11,360 nucleotides of DNA. Source: Fimihabitans intestinipullorum. Its GTDB lineage: Bacteria; Bacillota_I; Bacilli_A; RF39; UBA660. Both the position numbers and the translations under genes were made by a program. The stretch is from contig DVML01000011.1 in NCBI GenBank assembly GCA_018714965.1, positions 1-11,360 on the forward strand, in the 5' to 3' direction. Shown one piece after another: positions 1 to 5,123 of this stretch (positions within the stretch are counted from its first letter, which is position 1; each line of letters starts with the position of its first letter). The notes under the pieces are model-generated. The model had not been told where the DNA came from and searched no databases. It was given only the letters and a program-made list of their open reading frames with translations.

Positions 1-422
1 AATTCGTTAATTTTTCGTTTTCCTAATCCTGCAATTCCTAATTTTTCCAACAACTGATCAATCTCATTCAATTCGTACTTTTTTCTTTGTAACTTTAGTG
101 CTAGCTCAATATTTTCATACACATTATATTCTTCTAATATGTAAAACTCTTGAAAGATAAAGCCGACACAAGAATTTCGATACGCATCCATTTGACTAGG
201 TTTTAACTTCGTCAGATCTTTTTTATCGACGATGATATTTCCTTCTGTAGGTAGGTCTAACCCGCCCAACAAATTCAATAGTGTTGATTTCCCACTTCCA
301 CTCTTTCCAACGATAAAAACAAGTCCACGATTTCCCATCGTCACATTGATATTATGTAACGCTTCTGTATCCGGTCCCTTCTTAGAATGATATACTTTTC
401 GAACTTTTTTTAATTCTACCAT
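1..422 (-). CDS. ABC transporter ATP-binding protein, N-terminal part (runs off left edge)
   Basis: The 140 visible residues are the N-terminal half of an ABC ATPase. Seen: Walker A at about residues 39-47 (GKSGSGKST), followed by LLNLLGGLD, and a Q-loop at 88-91 (FIFQ) followed by EFYILEEYNVYENI. The signature LSGGQ and Walker B lie beyond the left edge. The wording matches the MacB/LolD/BceA branch, whose partners are FtsX-like permeases. In many low-GC Gram-positives this ATPase is fused to its permease, and that part would lie outside the window. The start is ATG at 422, with GGGAG a few bases upstream. The gene has its own promoter-like sequence just after the khpA terminator. Substrate unknown; peptide or lipoprotein export is typical of the branch. 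Family call is firm, the rest is inference. Confidence 0.9.
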   Translation of the reverse strand, partial: MVELKKVRKVYHSKKGPDTEALHNINVTMGNRGLVFIVGKSGSGKSTLLNLLGGLDLPTEGNIIVDKKDLTKLKPSQMDAYRNSCVGFIFQEFYILEEYNVYENIELALKLQRKKYELNEIDQLLEKLGIAGLGKRKINE

Positions 423-435
423 AACGTTCTCCCTA

Positions 436-461
436 CTCTTATCCATAGTATACCATAAGAG
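436..461 (-). promoter_or_regulatory. Extended -10 promoter inside a dyad, upstream of the ABC ATPase gene
   Basis: On the minus strand a TATACT box (447-452) is preceded by TG plus one base, giving an extended -10. The expected -35 position falls in the T-tract of the preceding terminator and is weak. The -10 is centred in an inverted repeat: arms CTCTTAT (436-442) and ATAAGAG (455-461), 12 bases apart. A dyad over the -10 is a plausible repressor operator, but no regulator can be named. Confidence 0.5.
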
Positions 462-466
462 AACAT

Positions 467-503
467 AAAAAAAAATAGTGTCTTTCATCAAGAACACTAT
501 TTT
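467..503 (-). terminator. Rho-independent terminator of rpsP-khpA
   Basis: Directly after the khpA stop codon (504-506), the minus strand forms a 10-bp perfect stem from 494-503 and 472-481 around a 12-base loop. It runs into nine T residues (467-475). It separates the rpsP-khpA operon from the ABC transporter gene. Confidence 0.9.
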
Positions 504-749
504 CTAGAAAGCATCAATATTGATCTTTACTTTCTTATTTCCGTTTACATAGCTAGAAGCTTGTACAATTGTACGAATCGCATTAGCGATCGCACCACCA
601 CGACCAATGACAGATCCCATGTCATCATCAGAAACTAATACTTCGATAATGATCATATCATCCTCTTCTTCAAACTGTTTTACAGAGACACTATCAGGAT
701 CTTTCACTAGATTTTTTACTAAATACTCTGTTAATGCTGCTAAATCCAT
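504..749 (-). CDS. khpA: KhpA-type KH-domain RNA-binding protein
   Basis: This 81-residue protein is a single small KH domain of the KhpA/YlqC family. Seen: the nucleic-acid-binding GxxG loop at residues 49-52 (GRGG in VIGRGG), flanked by the expected strands and helix, with a length typical of the family. In other Firmicutes KhpA pairs with KhpB (EloR/Jag) and influences cell division and RNA metabolism; that is family knowledge. The ATG at 749 lies two bases after the rpsP stop, so translation is probably coupled, and its weak ribosome-binding sequence lies in the last rpsP codons. The rpsP-khpA order is conserved in Firmicutes, which supports the call. A terminator follows directly. Confidence 0.95.
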   Translation of the reverse strand: MDLAALTEYLVKNLVKDPDSVSVKQFEEEDDMIIIEVLVSDDDMGSVIGRGGAIANAIRTIVQASSYVNGNKKVKINIDAF

Positions 750-751
750 AA

Positions 752-1036
752 TTATTTCTCAGCTTTCTTTGCTTGTTTTGCATTGTGGAATTTTTCGTTG
801 ATTCCAGCTTTCTTAAATAAAGCGCGAACAGTATCTGTTGGAATTGCTCCATTTTCTAACCATTTCATAGCTTTTTCTTCATCGATTTTAATCTCTGCAG
901 GAGTTGTTAAAGGATTATAAGTTCCTACAGTTTCGATGAATTTTCCATCTCTTGGGCTTCTAGAATCCGCTGCTACCACACGGTAGAAAGGTTTCTTTTT
1001 AGCTCCCATTCTTTTTAATCTTAATTTAACTGCCAT
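752..1036 (-). CDS. rpsP: 30S ribosomal protein bS16
   Basis: The 94-residue protein begins MAVKLRLKRMGAKKKPFYRV, the classic bS16 N-terminus, followed by DSRSPRDGKFIETVGTYNP. bS16 binds 16S rRNA and supports 30S assembly. A longer reading with 17 extra residues (up to 1087) is rejected. The ATG at 1036 has a strong GGAGGGA five bases upstream (1041-1047), and the extension would start inside the promoter. rpsP is first in a two-gene operon with khpA. In many Bacilli it sits in an ffh-rpsP-ylqC-rimM-trmD-rplS cluster. Here cotE precedes it and a terminator follows khpA, so the cluster is broken up. Confidence 0.97.
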   Translation of the reverse strand: MAVKLRLKRMGAKKKPFYRVVAADSRSPRDGKFIETVGTYNPLTTPAEIKIDEEKAMKWLENGAIPTDTVRALFKKAGINEKFHNAKQAKKAEK

Positions 1037-1058
1037 AGTATCCCTCCAATCTGTCATT

Positions 1059-1087
1059 ATTTTATCATAGCAAAAAGAAAGTGTCAA
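1059..1087 (-). promoter_or_regulatory. Near-consensus SigA promoter of rpsP-khpA
   Basis: On the minus strand there is a perfect -35 TTGACA (1082-1087), a 17-base spacer and -10 TAAAAT (1059-1064). The -10 is preceded by TGA, giving an extended -10. The predicted start is near 1052, so the leader is only about 16 bases and carries the Shine-Dalgarno. The -35 lies inside the 3' arm of the cotE terminator hairpin. Confidence 0.9.
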
Positions 1088-1105
1088 CCTTTTTTTGTTG
1101 ACACT
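1072..1105 (-). terminator. Terminator of cotE, overlapping the rpsP promoter
   Basis: A 9-bp perfect stem (1097-1105 with 1080-1088) and an 8-base A-rich loop are followed on the minus strand by TTTCTTTTTG. It starts three bases after the cotE stop. The distal arm reads GTTGACAC and contains the -35 box of rpsP, so one sequence appears to serve both signals. Confidence 0.85.
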
Positions 1106-1108
1106 ACA

Positions 1109-1642
1109 TCATATGTATTTTTCATCGACTTCATTCTCAATTTGCTCTTCTACTTCTTCAGTCATTTCGTCTTCTACCTCTTCCCATGGTTCTTCATCTT
1201 CTTCTACAGAGATTTTAACTTTGGTTTCTCCGACAATTTCAACGCCTAATTCCTTTTCAATATCGAAAGAAATTGTTCCATCATCTTCGATATTTACTTT
1301 AACACAATTTGGCTGTTTTAACGTTCTTACAATAATGTCAGTATCGCCACTTAAATCCGCACTTGCTTTCGTCTTTACGTTAAATAAATCGTTATACTCG
1401 ATTTTCTTATTCACAACTGTCGTCTTACTATCATTTTCATAAGAATACCAAATATTTACATCATAACTACCATCGACACCAATCTTATCACCTGTTTTAT
1501 ACCCCTTAAATTGATGATTGATCACCCAGCATCCTAATACAGTAGTCGGTTGATCTGTCGGTGTTAATGTATAGCTGTTTTTGAAATATTTCTTTCCTTT
1601 TCCAATGACTGCTTTCGTTACGATTTCTTTATATAAAGCCAT
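1109..1642 (-). CDS. cotE: CotE-type outer spore coat morphogenetic protein
   Basis: The 177-residue protein matches Bacillus CotE over its whole length (about 181 residues there). Recognisable blocks are LGCWVINH (36-43), GSYDVNIWYSY (58-68), QPNC (110-113) and VGETK (137-141), followed by a strongly acidic tail (about 147-174). In Bacillus, CotE sits at the interface of inner and outer spore coat and recruits outer coat proteins during mother-cell development. The start is taken as ATG at 1642, with AGGGG about seven bases upstream; an in-frame GTG at 1657 would add five residues but would lack a ribosome-binding site. A SigE-like promoter lies just upstream. The gene implies endospore formation, although no other sporulation gene is in the window. 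The stop codon is TGA. Confidence 0.93.
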   Translation of the reverse strand: MALYKEIVTKAVIGKGKKYFKNSYTLTPTDQPTTVLGCWVINHQFKGYKTGDKIGVDGSYDVNIWYSYENDSKTTVVNKKIEYNDLFNVKTKASADLSGDTDIIVRTLKQPNCVKVNIEDDGTISFDIEKELGVEIVGETKVKISVEEDEEPWEEVEDEMTEEVEEQIENEVDEKYI

Positions 1643-1660
1643 AACTTCACCCCTCACTTT

Positions 1661-1688
1661 AATGTATGCTTACAAGTGATAAATGTGT
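1661..1688 (-). promoter_or_regulatory. SigE-like mother-cell promoter of cotE
   Basis: The minus strand has CATACATT (1661-1668), a full match to the sporulation SigE -10 pattern CATACAHT. A 13-base spacer separates it from ACACATT (1682-1688), which matches the SigE -35 pattern KMATATT at five of seven positions. No SigA -10 is present. Bacillus subtilis cotE is also driven by SigE (and SigK). The predicted leader is very short, beginning near the Shine-Dalgarno. Confidence 0.6.
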
Positions 1689-1690
1689 AC

Positions 1691-1717
1691 AAAAAAAGAG
1701 GATTATTATCTTCCTCT
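1691..1717 (-). terminator. Terminator of the transglutaminase-like gene
   Basis: On the minus strand AGAGGA pairs with TCCTCT (1712-1717 with 1697-1702) around a 9-base loop, followed by seven T residues (1691-1697). The TAA stop of the gene (1706-1708) lies in the loop, so the 5' arm is still coding. Confidence 0.8.
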
Positions 1718-2722
1718 ACTTCTTCCACGTTGTCTATCTTTTTGTTTTTGTTTATGTTTGATGTAGGCTGCAACCGCTGCAATGGCAGCAGCACCTCCTC
1801 CAACCTTTACGATCGTTCCTCCAACTTTTAAAACTACATTACCATTATCAAAAGGCTCTCCTGTTACCTGTTCGATCAATTCTTTCGATGCTTCATCCAT
1901 AGAATGATCAGGAAGTTCTTTGGATGCTTCTCCAATCATCGCACCATCTCTTCCCAAAACAGTAAAATTGATAAAGTTATCAAGATTTTGACTAACAGCA
2001 CCAATCACGTTAGTATCCTTCGTACTAGTTTGCTCTTGCATATTATCGATCCAAGTCATATCAACCTGTTGATACTGTCCATTTTCATCACATACTAAAG
2101 ACCAACCATGACTTCCACCATCTGCTGTTCCTTTTACATAGTAAGCTTCCATATCATTCTCATCATTAATTAATGCGTTAAATATTTGAGTGAAATTATT
2201 ACATATTCCTTGCCCAGTTTCAATTGCCTGCAAAGATGCTTCTCCTATATTGGTATCCCAATCATTATACATTTTAGAAAGTTCTGTCGCACCTTCTGTA
2301 TTTTCAGCGACTCGATTGTCGTAAGTAAGAATCGTCCCTACTTTTACAATCGCATCTTTTACTTTTGGGGATAGATCATTTCCATAATGATCATCGACAA
2401 ACTCTCGATATTCTAAGACATCATCCACATTTACCTGCTCGTATGCATTTTCTACAGCTTCCACAATTTCAGGGCTTTCCATTTTATAATCTTCTACATT
2501 TACTTCCTCAATTACTTCTTCTTTCGAACCATGACTAGGAAAAAAGTCTTTTACTAGTTTACATGTAATTCCCGCACTTCCAAGCAATATCATACCACCT
2601 AAAAATATTTTTAAGCCGCGATATTTCTTCTTCTTTTTTTTATTTGTTGTCGCCGTTTTAGAATATTTCGTATTACTATATGTATTTCTTGAACTACTAT
2701 ATCGATTATCATAATATGCCAT
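1706..2722 (-). CDS. Membrane-anchored transglutaminase-like (papain-fold) protein
   Basis: This 338-residue protein has a lysine-rich N-terminus (28-34), a hydrophobic segment at about 36-54, an acidic linker, and a transglutaminase-like domain. The likely catalytic triad is visible: Cys174 in GQGICNN, His205 in SHGWS and Asp221 in QVDMTW. A glycine/alanine-rich hydrophobic stretch (about 296-320) precedes a very basic tail ending RGRSRGR. By the positive-inside rule, both tails would be cytoplasmic and the enzyme domain outside. Such domains may cleave, crosslink or transfer amides; no substrate can be read from the sequence. Crosslinking of coat proteins (as by Bacillus Tgl) is suggested only by the adjacent cotE, while the SigA-type promoter argues for vegetative expression. 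The gene is monocistronic, with its own promoter and terminator. Domain call is firm, role unknown. Confidence 0.8.
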   Translation of the reverse strand: MAYYDNRYSSSRNTYSNTKYSKTATTNKKKKKKYRGLKIFLGGMILLGSAGITCKLVKDFFPSHGSKEEVIEEVNVEDYKMESPEIVEAVENAYEQVNVDDVLEYREFVDDHYGNDLSPKVKDAIVKVGTILTYDNRVAENTEGATELSKMYNDWDTNIGEASLQAIETGQGICNNFTQIFNALINDENDMEAYYVKGTADGGSHGWSLVCDENGQYQQVDMTWIDNMQEQTSTKDTNVIGAVSQNLDNFINFTVLGRDGAMIGEASKELPDHSMDEASKELIEQVTGEPFDNGNVVLKVGGTIVKVGGGAAAIAAVAAYIKHKQKQKDRQRGRSRGR

Positions 2723-2744
2723 ACTATTCCTACTTTCTATCTTT

Positions 2745-2753
2745 ATTATATCA
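2745..2753 (-). promoter_or_regulatory. Extended -10 promoter of the transglutaminase-like gene
   Basis: The minus strand reads TGATATAAT (2745-2753), an extended -10 with perfect TATAAT. No good -35 is found at 16-18 bases upstream, as is usual for extended -10 promoters. A modest TAGGA Shine-Dalgarno precedes the ATG at 2722. Confidence 0.7.
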
Positions 2754-2774
2754 TCATCGAAAGTGTTGCACAGT

Positions 2775-2798
2775 AAAAAAGCGTCTATTCGACGTTTT
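2775..2798 (-). terminator. Terminator of the 166-residue membrane protein gene
   Basis: On the minus strand AAAACGTC (2791-2798) pairs with GACG and TTTT (2777-2785, one bulged C) around a 5-base loop, followed by a T run (2775-2780). It overlaps the TAA stop (2797-2799). The stem is weaker than the others in the window. Confidence 0.6.
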
Positions 2799-3297
2799 AT
2801 TTACGGCTTTTTCCCGCGTGTTGCTCTAAAAACTGCTCTGAAAACTCTATGACTTGATCGTTTTCTAAAGGTTCGCCTTGCAAGTCTTTATCAATTCTTA
2901 CTCTTCCATTATGATCGACGTAATCTTGATATTGTCCTTCGTAAATTGCATCTAAAATATCTTGAGTCGTCGCTTCTTCATTCACAATTTTATAATCCTG
3001 TACAAAGCTTCTCTTATTTAATTCATGTGCATGTTGAATTTGCCCTTCGTTATAAGTATCGTTTTTATGTTCTACATACTCATATTGATGGCTTTCTACT
3101 GCACCATTTACAACACCATAGCCTGCCACACCTAAAAGTGCAAGAATCCCTAATCTTTTTAATATCCATGAAACATTAGCATGTTTCTTCATAGCATGTT
3201 TATTTTTATAAGTCACTTTTGTATGAGCTAAAATTTCCTCTTTCTCTTGCTCTTTACGATTGTATTCATTGTTTGCAAAACTTGGAATATCTGCCAC
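2797..3297 (-). CDS. Single-pass membrane protein of unknown function
   Basis: I do not recognise this family. The product has 166 residues if it starts at the GTG at 3297, which follows AGGAG by nine bases. Two TTG codons upstream (3303, 3306) almost touch the Shine-Dalgarno and are unlikely starts. Seen: a charged cytoplasmic N-terminal region rich in Lys and Glu, one membrane segment at about 44-67 (WILKRLGILALLGVAGYGVV), then an acidic, Gln/His/Tyr-rich domain of about 100 residues, predicted outside. There is no signal peptidase site, no cysteine motif and no repeat. The layout resembles that of the downstream transglutaminase-like protein (short basic N-tail, early membrane helix, acidic exterior), but no sequence relation is clear. 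The gene has its own promoter and terminator. Confidence 0.75.
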   Translation of the reverse strand: MADIPSFANNEYNRKEQEKEEILAHTKVTYKNKHAMKKHANVSWILKRLGILALLGVAGYGVVNGAVESHQYEYVEHKNDTYNEGQIQHAHELNKRSFVQDYKIVNEEATTQDILDAIYEGQYQDYVDHNGRVRIDKDLQGEPLENDQVIEFSEQFLEQHAGKSRK

Positions 3298-3322
3298 AAT
3301 CAACAACTCCTCTCATGCTTAT

Positions 3323-3352
3323 AATTTACTACATTTTCATCATTTTTGTCAA
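3323..3352 (-). promoter_or_regulatory. SigA promoter of the 166-residue membrane protein gene
   Basis: A perfect -35 TTGACA (3347-3352) is followed after 18 bases by TAAATT (3323-3328) on the minus strand. The -35 overlaps the T-tail of the preceding terminator. Confidence 0.7.
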
Positions 3353-3383
3353 ATGAAAACAAGATATACAACCTATCTTGTTT
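3351..3383 (-). terminator. Terminator of the ubiquitin-fusion gene
   Basis: A perfect 10-bp stem (3374-3383 with 3357-3366) around a 7-base loop is followed on the minus strand by TTTTCATTT. The TAG stop (3373-3375) overlaps the loop and the proximal arm. Confidence 0.85.
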
Positions 3384-5067
3384 CAAACTTTACATTTTTC
3401 TTTATTTGAATCCCCGCTATTATCATTCCTATGATAGATACACTTCCCAATCCTACATACTTTAATATATTGTCTAGCGTTAATGGATTGTTTTCGATAT
3501 TTGCTTCCGTTTGATCATCTTCCTTACCACTATCTTCTGGTGGTGCTATTACATCCTTTTTTTCCTCTATCTTAAATGTTGTTTTTGCGCTGACTCCATT
3601 TTGATAAACTACAACAAGTTCATATGTACCTGGCACTAAAGATTTCAAATATCCGACTTTCAGTATCAATTCCATACTACCTAGTTGTGCAATATAATGA
3701 TTCAAATCCAACGTTTGTCCATTCACCAAAACTTTATCGAGTTGAACTAAATCTCCATTCAACGTAAATTTTAAATCTTGATTTTCATATGTTTTATCTC
3801 CATCGACAAATTGATACAAAATAGCTTCAAACGAAGGAGTAATAGTAACATTACTTTCTGGCATTGTAAACTTACCATCTTGCACTTCTATCTTCGTACC
3901 ATCTTGAGCAGTAACTACAAGCTTGTTTAATTTATATCCTAAATCGGCAGTTGCCGATATTGTCACAACTCTATTTTCATCGATTGTATAATTGATCGAT
4001 CCATGTAAAGTATCGATAACATCGATAAAACCAATTTCATAAGGATCTTCTTTCGTTCCTTTTCCAATCAATATACTATCTTTCAGCTCGATAGAAATAA
4101 CTGGACGTACGGCATGGTTTATCGTTACCATTCTATAGATTAATTCTCCATAAAACTGATCCACAGCAAAAATAGAATCGTGTGATAATTGTGTCGGTGT
4201 TATCGTCCACCAAGGTTTGTACTGATTTTTACTATCGTAAAGCAACCAATTCGTATCTCGACATACGGAATGATTTTGATTATTGTCCGCAAATGTTCCA
4301 CACTGTGTTACATTCCCATTTGCTTTTAAAAATTCACTTGCCGTAATCAGTCCGACTTGACCTACCCAAACAGCAGATTGTTCATCTGCAATTTGTTGCT
4401 GTAAATCGTCGTTATTCGGATTGATTTCTCCTACGTAAAATGGAACATTTAATATTTGTTCTTTTCCCTTTGGTGAAAACTTATTTATATATGTAGTGTT
4501 TAAGTACTCTCGCAGCGAAGAATTTTCCCACATTCCATTCGAAGCTGTATTAAATGGTTGAAATTCTTCTAAAGGAACATCTTTAATAAGTTTTACTTGT
4601 TGTCCTGAAATAGATACGATTCTCCAAAGTTCATCGTTCCATTTGATATAGTTGTTTGGGTTTGTTCCCTTATAAATATACTTGGTACCTTCGTCAGCAT
4701 CGATATAAAGTCCATCTCCAGTTCCTACCACTTCAATTTGTTTTTTCCCTATTGAAATCGTATATGTCTTTAAAAATAAATGAAGTGTGCTATCTTTTTG
4801 AATACTATAATCTTGCAAAGTATTCCCATCTTCCAATGTCTTTCCAGCAAAAATAAGGGTTTGCAAAACAACCGGTATTCCTTCTTTTTGAGTGATCTTT
4901 TCTTTTACCTCTTCTACTCTATCTGTCGGTTCTACTTCTAAAGTAATATGCTTCCCAGATATCGTTTTTACAAAGATCTGCATCGCATCTGCCTTCATTG
5001 GCGATACAAAAAATAATATCGTTAAAAATATAGTAAATACTCCTATTTTAAAACATTTTTCGTTCAT
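3373..5067 (-). CDS. Secreted surface protein with N-terminal eukaryotic-type ubiquitin domain
   Basis: This is a 564-residue multidomain protein. Residues 1-28 form a signal peptide ending ADA. Residues 29-100 are a ubiquitin domain, 51 of 72 identical to human ubiquitin by hand alignment, with all seven lysines kept. The C-terminal Arg-Gly-Gly is absent and the chain continues as TYTISIGKK. Residues about 115-345 resemble a surface domain common in gut Firmicutes (YIYKGTNPNNYIKWNDELWR at 130-149, WWTITP at 286-291, VRPVIS at 320-325, GKGTKEDPYEI at 335-345). About 350-414 looks like a bacterial repeat ending TMPESNVTITPSFE, and about 415-501 is an Ig/X2-like domain. An acidic linker, NPLTLDN (a degenerate NPxTG motif), a hydrophobic segment (534-554) and a Lys-containing tail follow. 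The gene has a strong SigA promoter and AAGGAG Shine-Dalgarno. Likely role: display of a non-conjugatable ubiquitin mimic; function is inference. Confidence 0.93.
   Translation of the reverse strand: MNEKCFKIGVFTIFLTILFFVSPMKADAMQIFVKTISGKHITLEVEPTDRVEEVKEKITQKEGIPVVLQTLIFAGKTLEDGNTLQDYSIQKDSTLHLFLKTYTISIGKKQIEVVGTGDGLYIDADEGTKYIYKGTNPNNYIKWNDELWRIVSISGQQVKLIKDVPLEEFQPFNTASNGMWENSSLREYLNTTYINKFSPKGKEQILNVPFYVGEINPNNDDLQQQIADEQSAVWVGQVGLITASEFLKANGNVTQCGTFADNNQNHSVCRDTNWLLYDSKNQYKPWWTITPTQLSHDSIFAVDQFYGELIYRMVTINHAVRPVISIELKDSILIGKGTKEDPYEIGFIDVIDTLHGSINYTIDENRVVTISATADLGYKLNKLVVTAQDGTKIEVQDGKFTMPESNVTITPSFEAILYQFVDGDKTYENQDLKFTLNGDLVQLDKVLVNGQTLDLNHYIAQLGSMELILKVGYLKSLVPGTYELVVVYQNGVSAKTTFKIEEKKDVIAPPEDSGKEDDQTEANIENNPLTLDNILKYVGLGSVSIIGMIIAGIQIKKNVKFETR
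4768..4983 (-). other. Ubiquitin-domain coding segment (codons 29-100)
   Basis: The segment begins at an in-frame ATG (4981-4983) that aligns with ubiquitin Met1 and follows the AxA signal peptidase motif directly. In ubiquitin numbering, Lys 6, 11, 27, 29, 33, 48 and 63 are all present. Ile44, Ile36, His68 and Leu71 are kept. Leu8 is Ile, Val70 is Phe, Arg42 is Thr and Arg72 is Lys. Positions 73-76 read TYTI instead of LRGG. Base composition looks like the rest of the gene, so any transfer is old enough to have adapted. Confidence 0.92.
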
Positions 5068-5094
5068 CTTTCTCTCCTTACTCTCTCTATTTGC

Positions 5095-5123
5095 AGTATA
5101 AATGAGATTCTTTCTTATGTCAA
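5095..5123 (-). promoter_or_regulatory. Strong SigA promoter of the ubiquitin-fusion gene
   Basis: On the minus strand there is a perfect -35 TTGACA (5118-5123), a 17-base spacer and -10 TATACT (5095-5100). The -35 overlaps the TGA stop (5120-5122) of the upstream gene. No terminator hairpin separates the two genes, so read-through from upstream is also possible. Confidence 0.9.

Noticed and set aside
1037..1087. N-terminal extension of rpsP by 17 residues
   Set aside because: It would start inside the -35 box, the added residues do not belong to bS16, and the internal ATG has a strong Shine-Dalgarno.
1095..1442. Plus-strand open frame of 115 residues, serine-rich
   Set aside because: The serine runs are the antisense reading of the GAA/GAT-rich acidic tail of cotE; there is no independent start signal.
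2380..2930. Possible homology between the 166-residue protein and the transglutaminase-like protein (YREFVDDH versus YQDYVDHN)
   Set aside because: The match is short and isolated, with no alignment around it; probably chance in acidic Tyr-rich segments.
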